Assembly (NCBI GenBank): GCA_017391465.1
Contig: JAFOYH010000103.1
Coordinates: 92,627-156,626, forward strand
DNA from: Lachnospiraceae bacterium
GTDB taxonomy: Bacteria > Bacillota_A > Clostridia > Lachnospirales > Lachnospiraceae
DNA length: 64,000 bases
Reading direction: 5' to 3'
Shown here: positions 24,220-32,769 of the stretch, piece after piece
How positions within the stretch are numbered: the first letter of the stretch is position 1
How the letters are laid out: each line of letters begins with the position of its first letter
Position numbers and translations under genes: made by a program
The notes under the pieces: model-generated
The model's database searches: none
The model's input: the letters and a program-made list of their open reading frames with translations, nothing else
Told to the model about the DNA's origin: nothing

Positions 24220-26139
24220 ATGAATGTAATATTAGCAAAAAGTGCCGGATTTTGTCCGGGGGTTAAACGTGCTGTGGATATGGTATATGAACAGTCGAAA
24301 AAGTGCGAACATACAGAACCTGTATATACTTATGGACCGATTATTCATAATGATGAAGTGGTTAAAGATTTGGAAAGCAAAGGTGTTCGTGTAATTCATG
24401 AATGTGACGACATTCATGCACTTCCAAAGGGGACTGTAATTATCCGATCACATGGTGTTTCCAGAACGGTGCAGAAGTCGCTCGAGGATGCTGGATTCCA
24501 TGTTGTAGATGCTACATGTCCTTTTGTAAAAAGAATTCATAATATTGTTGAAGAACAAGGAGCTGAAGGCAGAGATATTTTGATTATTGGAGATCCGAAA
24601 CATCCGGAAGTACAGGGCATTGTTGGATGGTGCCAGACACCGTCTACAGTTATTCAGACTGTAGAAGATGCAGAGTCTTTTCAGATAGATGCCACAAGAA
24701 AATTTTGTATAATATCTCAGACGACATTTAATTACAATAAATTTAAAGAATTAGTTGAAATTATTTGCAAAAAGGGTTATGATATAAACTGTATAAACTC
24801 GATTTGTAATGCAACTGAAGTTCGACAAAAAGAGGCCAGAACAATCGCATCTGAAGTAGATGCTATGATCGTTATTGGTGATAAAAGCAGTTCGAATACC
24901 CGGAAGCTTTACGAAATCAGTCTCAAAGAATGCGAAAATACTTACTATATACAGACACTTGTTGATTTGGATTTAACTGCTTTTGAATCTATGAGGAATG
25001 TAGGTATTACAGCCGGGGCGTCAACCCCAAATAATATTATCAAGGAGGTTCATACTGCTATGTCAGAGATGAGTTTTGAACAATTATTGGAAGCGTCTTT
25101 AAAGACAATTAGAAATGGGGAGGTCGTTGAGGGTACTGTTATCGACGTTAAAGAAGATGAAATCATCCTTAATATAGGTTACAAAGCAGACGGAATCATT
25201 ACACGCAGCGAATATTCAAATACAGCAAACCTTGACCTCAGAACAGTTGTAAATGCTGGCGATACAATGCAGGCAAAGGTACTCAAAGTTAATGATGGTG
25301 AGGGTCAGGTATTATTAACATATAAGAGACTTCTCGCAGAAAAAGGTAACAAGAGACTTGAAGATGCATTTAACAACAAAGAAGTTCTTACAGCTAAAGT
25401 TGTTAATGTACTTGATGGTGGTTTAAGTGTTGTTGTTGAAGAAGCGAGAGTATTTATTCCAGCGAGCCTTGTATCCGATACTTATGAAAAGAATCTTGCT
25501 AAATACGATGGACAGGAAATCAGCTTTGTAATTACAGAGTTCAACCCAAGAAAACGTCGTATTATCGGTGATAGAAAACAGCTTCTTGTTGCTGAAAAAG
25601 CTCAGAAACAGAAAGAATTATTTGAACGCATCAACGTTGGTGATGTTGTTGAAGGTAAAGTCAAAAACGTTACAGATTTCGGTGCTTTCATCGATCTTGG
25701 CGGTGCTGATGGTCTTCTTCATATCTCCGAAATGTCTTGGGGACGTGTAGACAATCCTAAGAAATTATTAAAAGTTGGCGATGCTATCACTGTATTAATT
25801 AAAGATATTCAGGGCGAAAAGATTGCTCTTAGTCTTAAGTTTGCAGACCAGAATCCATGGTTAACAGCTGCTGAAAATTATGCAGTTGGCAACGTGGTTG
25901 AAGGTAAAGTTGCCAGAATGACAGATTTTGGTGCATTCGTTGAACTTGAACCAGGCGTAGATGCTTTACTTCATGTTTCTCAGATTTCCAGAGAACACGT
26001 TGAAAAACCAGCAGATGTATTAAAAGTTGGTGAAGTGATTACAGCAAAAGTTGTAGATTTCAATGAAGAAGAAAGAAAGATCAGCCTTAGCATTAAAGCT
26101 ATCGAAGCTCCAGCTAAAGAAGAAACCGTAGAAGAATAA
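24220..26139 (+). CDS. ispH-rpsA: Fusion of 4-hydroxy-3-methylbut-2-enyl diphosphate reductase (IspH) and ribosomal protein S1
   Basis: A 639-aa fusion known from Clostridia. Residues 1-280 are IspH, the [4Fe-4S] enzyme making IPP and DMAPP; the cluster cysteines are Cys12 (GFCPGVKRAVD), Cys100 (DATCPFV) and Cys196 (NSICNATEVRQKEA). Residues 281-639 are an S1-like protein with four S1/OB repeats beginning near residues 300, 385, 472 and 557, including KNVTDFGAFIDLGGADGLLHISEMSWGR and RMTDFGAFVELEPGVDALLHVSQIS. At the junction a full AAGGAGG (25042-25048) lies 11 nt before an in-frame ATG at 25060, and codon use becomes more biased downstream. A free S1 protein of 359 aa may thus also be made. 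Confidence 0.93.
   Translation: MNVILAKSAGFCPGVKRAVDMVYEQSKKCEHTEPVYTYGPIIHNDEVVKDLESKGVRVIHECDDIHALPKGTVIIRSHGVSRTVQKSLEDAGFHVVDATCPFVKRIHNIVEEQGAEGRDILIIGDPKHPEVQGIVGWCQTPSTVIQTVEDAESFQIDATRKFCIISQTTFNYNKFKELVEIICKKGYDINCINSICNATEVRQKEARTIASEVDAMIVIGDKSSSNTRKLYEISLKECENTYYIQTLVDLDLTAFESMRNVGITAGASTPNNIIKEVHTAMSEMSFEQLLEASLKTIRNGEVVEGTVIDVKEDEIILNIGYKADGIITRSEYSNTANLDLRTVVNAGDTMQAKVLKVNDGEGQVLLTYKRLLAEKGNKRLEDAFNNKEVLTAKVVNVLDGGLSVVVEEARVFIPASLVSDTYEKNLAKYDGQEISFVITEFNPRKRRIIGDRKQLLVAEKAQKQKELFERINVGDVVEGKVKNVTDFGAFIDLGGADGLLHISEMSWGRVDNPKKLLKVGDAITVLIKDIQGEKIALSLKFADQNPWLTAAENYAVGNVVEGKVARMTDFGAFVELEPGVDALLHVSQISREHVEKPADVLKVGEVITAKVVDFNEEERKISLSIKAIEAPAKEETVEE
25042..25062 (+). promoter_or_regulatory. 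Internal ribosome-binding site and start for a free S1 protein
   Basis: AAGGAGG at 25042-25048, 11 nt before ATG 25060, in frame with the fusion. The product would start MSEMSFEQLLEASLKTIRNGE, as separately encoded S1-like proteins do. Lysine and glutamate here use AAG and GAG, while AAA and GAA dominate in this gene. Confidence 0.5.
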
Positions 26140-26155
26140 TCAACGGATATAATGG

Positions 26156-26192
26156 TGCAGGAATATACGGATGTATATTCCTGCATTTTTTA
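26156..26192 (+). terminator. Terminator after ispH-rpsA
   Basis: TGCAGGAATATAC (26156-26168) pairs perfectly with GTATATTCCTGCA (26173-26185) over a GGAT loop, followed by TTTTTTAT. It ends the flavoprotein-cmk-ispH-rpsA operon. Confidence 0.92.
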
Positions 26193-26300
26193 TAAGACAG
26201 GAATACTCTGGAAATTCCTATCCTATAAAAAGTGTTTTAATTTATATCGTATAAATCCGTTGCGGCAAATCATTGAAATTAAAACAGAGGGATGATAAGA

Positions 26301-27074
26301 ATGGATACATTTAAGTTATTAAAATTAAAATATTATTTTTGGAATATGGTTATTGGCGTTTCTGCTCTTTTACTTAGTGCAGGGATTGGTCAGTCGATCG
26401 TGCTTGAAGTGTTTAAAGAATATGATCCAGCATCTCTTATTGCTTATATTTGTGGTGGAATTGCATGTGGATGTATTTTCCTTTATGGTTTTTATGGTGT
26501 TGCTCGGGCATTTCGATTTGAAAAAAAGATATTGAAATCATTGGATGAAGATGAGAGAGAACATTTTTTCTCTGAATTGGAAGAGCATGTGGAATTATCT
26601 ATTTCCGGACATGTTGTTATTACGTCAGATTATTTATTGTTATCTGTGAAAGATTCGATTTTTGCCAGGGTTTTACCAAAAGAAAATCTGATCGGATGTT
26701 TTCGGATTGACGTTCACCAGGAGGCTGAGGCAACGGAAAGTGAAATGTTAATTTATGATCAGCATTTTAAAGCGATTGGTGTAAATATTCGTGGTAAAGG
26801 AAGTACTCAGGCGATGAATCGATTGTATGAATATTTGTGTAAGCAGATGCCATGGATTTATCATGAAGATTATGATGATTTCTTATCGAAGACACGTAAA
26901 ATCGGATATCGCCGTAAATTACTGAAACAGATGAAAGATTTGAAAATGCGTTATGAAACCGGATATGACAGTGACATAGAAGCAGAGAATGAAATGCTTG
27001 CTATGTCACGAGATGTCAAAGAAAAGTTAAATTCTCATTCTTTATTGGAAAAGTTTTTAACTAAGTCCAAATAA
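26301..27074 (+). CDS. Membrane protein of unknown function, two N-terminal spans
   Basis: Unrecognised 257-aa protein. I chose ATG 26301 (MDTFKLLKLKYYF), 8 nt after AGAGGGA; the in-frame ATG at 26292 overlaps that site. Two hydrophobic helices lie near residues 15-38 (NMVIGVSALLLSAGIGQSIVLEV) and 50-72 (YICGGIACGCIFLYGFYGVARAF). The rest is soluble and charged: an alpha/beta region with KSLDEDEREHFFSELEEHVEL, then a basic helical C terminus. It resembles lipid- or signal-related PH-like membrane proteins of Firmicutes only in outline. Its end overlaps the opposite-strand YprB-like gene by 18 nt. Confidence 0.75.
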   Translation: MDTFKLLKLKYYFWNMVIGVSALLLSAGIGQSIVLEVFKEYDPASLIAYICGGIACGCIFLYGFYGVARAFRFEKKILKSLDEDEREHFFSELEEHVELSISGHVVITSDYLLLSVKDSIFARVLPKENLIGCFRIDVHQEAEATESEMLIYDQHFKAIGVNIRGKGSTQAMNRLYEYLCKQMPWIYHEDYDDFLSKTRKIGYRRKLLKQMKDLKMRYETGYDSDIEAENEMLAMSRDVKEKLNSHSLLEKFLTKSK

Positions 27075-28073
27075 CTGTAAGATCATCTGAATATAGGTTT
27101 TTTGTTGGTCAAAGTCTGTAAAGAAGGTTTGATCAGGGATAAACCAGGTATAGCATGTTTCAGAAGTTGCTTTGATCCAATGGTTTTTATTCATATATTT
27201 AGCCATGGATTTGTGCAGAACGTAATCTTCCTCAGGTAAATAAACATAATTTTTTATATCTGTGTAATAATATCGCAGACCCTTTGGATATACGGGTATT
27301 TGAATGTGCATTTCATTTTTATTCATATTCAGACGGAAGTTATATTTTTCAAGATGAAGTTCTGCCGGAAAGGGCTGCTTGTTATCCAAAATGATATGAA
27401 TGGATAAGGCAGTTTTGGAAGAATCAACTTGTTGAATAACCTTAATTTTTTTTAAAATATTAAAATAAGAATCTACAGACATCACTGCGGATAATGCCTT
27501 AAGATCGTCGATATTGTGTAAAAATAAGAGATTCAGCAATGCTGGATCTTTTGTTTTTATATATGCATGATAGGTTTTGATGAGTTGCCGTCCGGATGGT
27601 GTGTTTGAAGTTTTTTGACCAAGCCATTTGGAAAAAGTATGTAATTTTAAATCTTTTAGTGGCCATAAATGTTTATGTTTAGAAACACATCGAAAATAGT
27701 CTGTGTTTTGTTCTATAAGGGTTGGATTCAAAGGAAAGATGAGACCACATTGCTCAAAACGCCTTTTTAAAAATGGAAGATCAAAATTCTGTCCGTTATA
27801 GGTAATGATTTGGGTAGTTGTATAAGCATCCATTCGTTGCTTCAACCATAAAGTGAAGGCATTGAGGATGGACTGTTCTTCATTGAGATCATATGTATCT
27901 GCAAGCCAATGGATGGTGTGCAAACATTGATCTTCATGATATCCACATCCTATCAGAAAAACGGTACTTAAATCAGGAGACAATCCGGTTGTTTCAATGT
28001 CCAATAAAATAGCAGTTTTTGGTTTTGTCTCCGGGAGAAAAGTCATTGGTAAATGACGTGTAAATGTCTGCAT
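27057..28073 (-). CDS. YprB-like RNase H-fold (DnaQ-type) exonuclease
   Basis: Predicted 3'-5' exonuclease of 338 aa. Residues 20-200 show the exo motifs: motif I LLDIETTGLSPDLS, motif II ITYNGQNFDLPFLKRRFE and a C-terminal IDDLKALSAVM that supplies the last acidic residues. The family is named after B. subtilis YprB (RNase H-like domain plus TPR), of unknown physiological role. The C-terminal 130 residues look like a separate, poorly conserved domain. The start is ATG 28073 behind AAAGGAA. It converges with the upstream membrane protein gene and overlaps it by 18 nt. Confidence 0.8.
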   Translation of the reverse strand: MQTFTRHLPMTFLPETKPKTAILLDIETTGLSPDLSTVFLIGCGYHEDQCLHTIHWLADTYDLNEEQSILNAFTLWLKQRMDAYTTTQIITYNGQNFDLPFLKRRFEQCGLIFPLNPTLIEQNTDYFRCVSKHKHLWPLKDLKLHTFSKWLGQKTSNTPSGRQLIKTYHAYIKTKDPALLNLLFLHNIDDLKALSAVMSVDSYFNILKKIKVIQQVDSSKTALSIHIILDNKQPFPAELHLEKYNFRLNMNKNEMHIQIPVYPKGLRYYYTDIKNYVYLPEEDYVLHKSMAKYMNKNHWIKATSETCYTWFIPDQTFFTDFDQQKTYIQMILQLFGLS

Positions 28074-28132
28074 TGATCATATTCCTTTCAGTATTCTGCA
28101 TTCATTATAGCCTAAAAAAGCCATAAGGAAAA

Positions 28133-28161
28133 TTGATTTTTATTATAAAATCGTGTATAGT
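28133..28161 (+). promoter_or_regulatory. sigma-A promoter of ruvAB
   Basis: TTGATT (28133-28138), 17-nt spacer, TATAGT (28156-28161). No LexA-type site was seen next to it. Confidence 0.7.
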
Positions 28162-28188
28162 TAAATAAAAACTTTGGAAGGTAATAGA

Positions 28189-28794
28189 ATGATTCATTTT
28201 GTTCGTGGAAAACTTGAAGAAACAGGGAATGATTATGTTGTTCTGGATAATCATGGTATTGGTTATTTAATTTATACGCCGTCTTCCGTTTTGAACGAGC
28301 TTCCAAATCGAGGCGAAACGGTACGTATGTATACATATATGTATGTTCGGGAAGACCAGATGACATTATATGGATTCTTAACCCGGGATGATCTCCAGAT
28401 ATTTAAATTGCTTATTAGTATCAGTGGAATTGGACCAAAAGGTGCTCTTGGAATTCTTTCGACGATTTCGCCGGACCAATTTCGTATTGCAGTAATTTCG
28501 GGAGATTCAAAAGCTATTTCAAAAGCCCCGGGGATTGGACCGAAGACAGCACAGAAATTAATTATTGAGTTAAAAGATAAATTAAAATTAGAAGATGTTT
28601 TTGAGGAAGAAGATGTACCATCGACAAGTGATTCGCTGGATCATAATGCTCAAAAAGAAGCGATGATGGCATTAGTTTCCTTGGGATATTCGGAATCAGA
28701 AGCATTTGGAGCACTTAAAAAGATTCATGCAACACCGGATATGGATAGTGAAGCGTTACTTAAGCTTGCATTAAAACAGATGTTGATTTTTTAG
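28189..28794 (+). CDS. ruvA: Holliday junction ATP-dependent DNA helicase subunit RuvA
   Basis: Tetrameric Holliday-junction-binding protein that loads RuvB. I chose ATG 28189 (MIHFVRGKLEE, 201 aa), which matches the typical MI..lrG start and follows GGAAGGT; an in-frame TTG at 28174 overlaps that site. Domain I (OB fold) covers residues 1-62. Domain II has two helix-hairpin-helix motifs (LISISGIGPKGALGIL and KAPGIGPKTAQKLIIELKDKL). Domain III, the RuvB-binding three-helix end (QKEAMMALVSLGYSESEAFGALK), follows an acidic linker. Only 12 nt separate it from ruvB. Confidence 0.96.
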   Translation: MIHFVRGKLEETGNDYVVLDNHGIGYLIYTPSSVLNELPNRGETVRMYTYMYVREDQMTLYGFLTRDDLQIFKLLISISGIGPKGALGILSTISPDQFRIAVISGDSKAISKAPGIGPKTAQKLIIELKDKLKLEDVFEEEDVPSTSDSLDHNAQKEAMMALVSLGYSESEAFGALKKIHATPDMDSEALLKLALKQMLIF

Positions 28795-28806
28795 GAACAG
28801 TGAGAT

Positions 28807-29808
28807 ATGAATAAACGTATTATAACGACAGAATTTATTGAAGAAGATATAAAAACTGAAAACAGATTACGTCCGGAGCGTCTGAAAGAATATATAGGAC
28901 AATCTAAGATAAAAAATGTGTTGGAGATTTATATCCAGGCTGCAAAACAAAGAGATGAAGCACTGGATCATGTTTTGTTTTATGGACCTCCGGGACTTGG
29001 AAAGACAACACTTGCAGGTATTATAGCAAAAGAGATGGGAGTGCATATGAAAGTAACTTCCGGTCCGGCTATTGAACGTCCTGGGGAAATTGCTGCAATC
29101 TTAAATGGTCTTTCTCAAGGGGATATTTTGTTTATAGATGAGATTCATCGTTTAAATCGCCAGGTGGAAGAGGTTCTGTATCCTGCTATGGAAGATTATG
29201 CCATCGATATTATGATTGGAAAAGGGGCTACAGCACGCTCTATACGTCTGGACCTTCCACAGTTTACTTTAATTGGTGCAACAACCCGTGCAGGTATGTT
29301 GTCAGCACCTCTTAGAGATCGATTCGGTGTTATTCAAAGATTGGAATTTTATTCTGCTGAAGAACTTTCACAAATTATTCTACGTTCTTCCAGAGTCTTG
29401 AACATTGAGATGGACATAAACGGAGCTATGGAGCTTGCACGAAGATCCAGAGGCACACCACGTCTGGCAAACCGATTATTAAAACGTGTGCGTGATTATG
29501 CACAGGTGAAATATGAAGGTAAGGTTACAGAAAGTGTGGCCAGAGAGGTCCTGGATATTTTAGAAGTCGATCGTTATGGACTGGATTCGGTGGATCGTAA
29601 TATTTTGTGGACAATGATTGAAAAATTTGGAGGCGGACCGGTAGGACTTGAAACTTTGGCTGCATCTATTGGTGAAGATTCCGGGACACTGGAAGATGTG
29701 TATGAACCTTATTTATTACAGAATGGTTTCCTTCAGCGTACGCCAAGAGGACGTATGATAACACCAATGGCATATCGGCATTTGGGTCTTCCTATGGATG
29801 AAAAATAA
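28807..29808 (+). CDS. ruvB: Holliday junction branch migration ATPase RuvB
   Basis: AAA+ hexameric motor driving branch migration with RuvA. The 333-aa protein shows [11 protein letters not shown], Walker [32 protein letters not shown], Walker [17 protein letters not shown], sensor 1 [12 protein letters not shown] and arginine finger region [14 protein letters not shown]. Sensor 2 is [18 protein letters not shown]. The C-terminal winged helix contains [21 protein letters not shown]. It follows ruvA in the usual ruvAB operon. Confidence 0.97.
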   Translation: MNKRIITTEFIEEDIKTENRLRPERLKEYIGQSKIKNVLEIYIQAAKQRDEALDHVLFYGPPGLGKTTLAGIIAKEMGVHMKVTSGPAIERPGEIAAILNGLSQGDILFIDEIHRLNRQVEEVLYPAMEDYAIDIMIGKGATARSIRLDLPQFTLIGATTRAGMLSAPLRDRFGVIQRLEFYSAEELSQIILRSSRVLNIEMDINGAMELARRSRGTPRLANRLLKRVRDYAQVKYEGKVTESVAREVLDILEVDRYGLDSVDRNILWTMIEKFGGGPVGLETLAASIGEDSGTLEDVYEPYLLQNGFLQRTPRGRMITPMAYRHLGLPMDEK

Positions 29809-29827
29809 ACACTCCCGTGATTTAGAC

Positions 29828-29856
29828 TTGTTTTTGTTCATGGGAACGATTATAAT
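29828..29856 (+). promoter_or_regulatory. sigma-A promoter of zapA
   Basis: TTGTTT (29828-29833), 17-nt spacer, TATAAT (29851-29856), 32 nt before the zapA start. Confidence 0.72.
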
Positions 29857-29888
29857 AGATACAATGGCAGGAGACTGGAGGTAAGGTG

Positions 29889-30293
29889 ATGGCTGCAAAA
29901 AGAGACATTCAGGTACTGATTGGCGGCAAGGTATATACACTTAGTGGATATGAGAGTGAAGAGTATTTACAGAAGATCGCTTTGTACATAAATAATAAGA
30001 TGGATGAGATGGACCAGATTCCTAATTATCGTCGCTTAACTATGGATATGCAGAAAACGTTATTGGAACTGAATATGGCAGATGATTATCATAAAGCCAA
30101 AAAACAGATTGAGATGTTGGAAGCGGATATTGAGGAGAAAGATAAAACGGAATATGATCTTAAGCATGAATTGATTAGTTCTCAGATTCAGTTAGAGAAA
30201 GCGGATAAAGAAATTGAACGTTTGAAGAATGAGATCAATGATTTACAGAAGCAGATTGTTAAGCTGGAAACTCGAGCTTATCAGAAACAATAA
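29889..30293 (+). CDS. zapA: Cell division protein ZapA
   Basis: Small FtsZ-associated protein that bundles FtsZ filaments. I chose ATG 29889 (MAAKRDIQVLIGGKVYTLSGYES, 134 aa), just after GGAGGT. The N-terminal ZapA domain (residues 5-65) shows VLIGGKVYTL, EEYLQKIALYINNKMDEM and the TLLELNMADDYHK helix. Residues 70-130 form a long charged coiled coil (heptads with KADKEIERLKNEINDLQKQIVKLE). It lies just before a U32 family gene, a common pairing in Clostridia. A terminator separates the two. Confidence 0.92.
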   Translation: MAAKRDIQVLIGGKVYTLSGYESEEYLQKIALYINNKMDEMDQIPNYRRLTMDMQKTLLELNMADDYHKAKKQIEMLEADIEEKDKTEYDLKHELISSQIQLEKADKEIERLKNEINDLQKQIVKLETRAYQKQ

Positions 30294-30303
30294 AGGTACT
30301 GTC

Positions 30304-30341
30304 AGACGGGAAATTTTGTATTTCCCGTCTTTCTGGTTTTT
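30304..30341 (+). terminator. Terminator after zapA
   Basis: AGACGGGAAA (30304-30313) pairs with TTTCCCGTCT (30321-30330), then TTCTGGTTTTT. Confidence 0.82.
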
Positions 30342-30359
30342 AAGATATAGGAGAATAAC

Positions 30360-32753
30360 ATGAGTTCATATAAGCAGAAAATAATTGAGGTTCTGGCGCC
30401 TGCAGGCTCTGTAGACAGTATGAAAGCAGCCTTTCATGCAGGAGCTGATGCTGTATATATGGGTGGAAGTCGATTTGGTGCCCGGGCTTTTGCTGATAAT
30501 CCGGAAGAGGAAGAGTTAAAAAAAGCCATTGATTATGCACATATCCATGGAAAAAAACTCTATTTGACGATGAATACGTTAATGAAGGACCGTGAATTAG
30601 AAGAAGAGGCATATACGTTTTTGAAGCCGTATTACGAAGAAGGTCTTGATGGTATCATTATTCAGGATTTGGGTTTAATGACCCTTTTGAAAGAATGTTT
30701 TCCTAAACTTCCATTACATGGAAGTACACAGATGACCATTACAGGAACAGATATGGCAAAATGGCTTGAAAGACAAGGCTTGGAACGAATTGTTCTCTCC
30801 AGAGAATTATCGCTGGATGAAATTCATAATATTCGAAAGCAGACAGATCTGGAATTGGAAGTATTTGTTCAGGGAGCACTTTGTTACTGCTATTCAGGTC
30901 AATGCTTGATGAGCAGTTTTATCGGTGGACGCAGTGGGAATCGCGGGAGATGTGCTCAGCCATGTCGTTTACCGTATCAGGTGGAAGATGCGCGTCAAAG
31001 TGATTACATTTTAAGTCCTAAAGATATCTGTACATTAAATGATATTCCAAATCTTGTGGATGCAGGAGCCGATTCGTTTAAGATTGAAGGGCGTATGAAG
31101 AAACCGGAATATGCAGCTTTAACAGCATGGTTATATCGGCATTATGTAGATCAGTATCTGACATATGGAAAAGATAAGTTTAAAGTGGATTCTAAAGATG
31201 TGGAACGTTTGATGGATTTATATAATCGTGGTGGTTTTTCAGGAGGATATCTTCATCAACACAATCACGCTCAAATGATTTTTCGTGAGCGTCCAAACCA
31301 CATGGGGGTTCCAGTGGGAAACGTCCGAAAGAAAAACGATGTTCGGACAGGTATTGATCTGCATACAGGCGATGTGTTGGAAATACGCAGTAAAGATGGA
31401 AAATCTGAGCATCAGTGGACTTTAACTAAGGATATTTCACGGGGTGAGACGATTCAGGTTCCTATAGACTCGAAGGTGAAAAAGGGAATTTGTATGGAGT
31501 CTGAGCGTATGATATATCGTGTGCGTAATCAAAAATTGATTGATGAACTACACAAAGAATATCTGAATCGAGATTTAAAGGAAAAGATTTGCGGTACATT
31601 ATATGTTTGTCAAAAACATCCGGTATGTCTGAATTTGAATTGGAAGGATATATCGGTTTCTGTGGAAGGCAGTCCTGTTGAAATGGCAAAAAATCAGCCG
31701 ATGACAGAAGAACAATTTAAAAAGCCAATTCTTAAAACGGGAAATACACCGTTTGTCTTTGAAAAGCTGGATGTTTCTATTGAGGGCAATTGTTACATTC
31801 CAAACAGCCAGTTGAATGAACTGCGGCGGAAAGGTTTAGAACAACTGGAAAGTGGATATTTAAATACATTTTTCAGGTTCGATGCAAAAGAATCTATAAT
31901 GAATCCAGAATTGCAACGTCAGACAGTTATGGATCATGCTATGGCATTGCATGTTATGCTTAGTGGAATGGATACGTTGAAGAATGGACATGTTCTAAAC
32001 GATTATGAATCTGTTAAACGCGTGTATGTGGAATTGCATGAAGCAATAGCAGATGATTTTTACATGGTACGAAAGTTAAAATCTGCAGGTAAAGAAATAT
32101 ATTTTGCATTACCTTCTATTTTTAGAGAAAAGGATCGTGAAAAAATAATTTCATACTTATACCGTGCAAAGAGTGAAGCTGATGGATGGCTTGTGCGTCA
32201 GATGGAACTGGCTCTTTTGTTGAGAAAAGAATTTCCAAATGATGCGATGATCCTGGATGCTTCTGTTTATAACATGAATGGAAGGGCGAAACGATTTTTA
32301 AAGGCACATACGAATTCTATGCTTACTGCGCCAGTTGAGCTGAATTATTCAGAATTAAAAGCATTGGGATGCTCTGACGTTGAACTTATTGTTTACGGTC
32401 ATCAGTCATTGATGGTTTCAGCCCAGTGTATCATAAAAAATCAGAGTGGTTGTAAAAAACAACCGAAAATGGTACAATTGACAGACCGACAGCATAAACA
32501 TTTTTATGTATATAATGAATGTGAATTTTGTTATAACAAAATCTATAATGGTCTTCCAACGATTTTATTTGATAAAAAGAAAGAACTCATCCAGTTGAAT
32601 CCGGCTTCGCTTCGTATGCATTTTACAATGGAAAGTGCCATTGAAATGCGTCACATTTTGGATACTTATGAGGCGATTTGGGACGACCGGTGGTCGGGAA
32701 AGACTATCCTTAAGGAGTTTACACGTGGACATTTTACACGTGGTATAGAGTAA
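30360..32753 (+). CDS. U32 family (RlhA/TrhP-like) protein with C-terminal DUF3656-type region
   Basis: Long U32 protein of 797 aa. Members RlhA and TrhP hydroxylate cytidine in 23S rRNA or uridine in tRNA, so a role in RNA modification is likelier than the older label peptidase. The N-terminal barrel shows VLAPAGSVDSMKAAFHAGADAVYMGGSRFGARAFADN, then LHGSTQMTITG and the cysteine cluster CYCYSGQCLMSSFIGGRSGNRGRCAQPCRLPY, a probable iron-sulfur site. KPEYAALTAWLYRHYVDQYL follows. Residues from about 390 onward match the architecture of DUF3656-containing homologues. The ATG follows AGGAG. The FtsW/RodA gene starts 16 nt after its stop. Confidence 0.87.
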   Translation: MSSYKQKIIEVLAPAGSVDSMKAAFHAGADAVYMGGSRFGARAFADNPEEEELKKAIDYAHIHGKKLYLTMNTLMKDRELEEEAYTFLKPYYEEGLDGIIIQDLGLMTLLKECFPKLPLHGSTQMTITGTDMAKWLERQGLERIVLSRELSLDEIHNIRKQTDLELEVFVQGALCYCYSGQCLMSSFIGGRSGNRGRCAQPCRLPYQVEDARQSDYILSPKDICTLNDIPNLVDAGADSFKIEGRMKKPEYAALTAWLYRHYVDQYLTYGKDKFKVDSKDVERLMDLYNRGGFSGGYLHQHNHAQMIFRERPNHMGVPVGNVRKKNDVRTGIDLHTGDVLEIRSKDGKSEHQWTLTKDISRGETIQVPIDSKVKKGICMESERMIYRVRNQKLIDELHKEYLNRDLKEKICGTLYVCQKHPVCLNLNWKDISVSVEGSPVEMAKNQPMTEEQFKKPILKTGNTPFVFEKLDVSIEGNCYIPNSQLNELRRKGLEQLESGYLNTFFRFDAKESIMNPELQRQTVMDHAMALHVMLSGMDTLKNGHVLNDYESVKRVYVELHEAIADDFYMVRKLKSAGKEIYFALPSIFREKDREKIISYLYRAKSEADGWLVRQMELALLLRKEFPNDAMILDASVYNMNGRAKRFLKAHTNSMLTAPVELNYSELKALGCSDVELIVYGHQSLMVSAQCIIKNQSGCKKQPKMVQLTDRQHKHFYVYNECEFCYNKIYNGLPTILFDKKKELIQLNPASLRMHFTMESAIEMRHILDTYEAIWDDRWSGKTILKEFTRGHFTRGIE

Positions 32754-32769
32754 GGAGACGAGAAACTTT

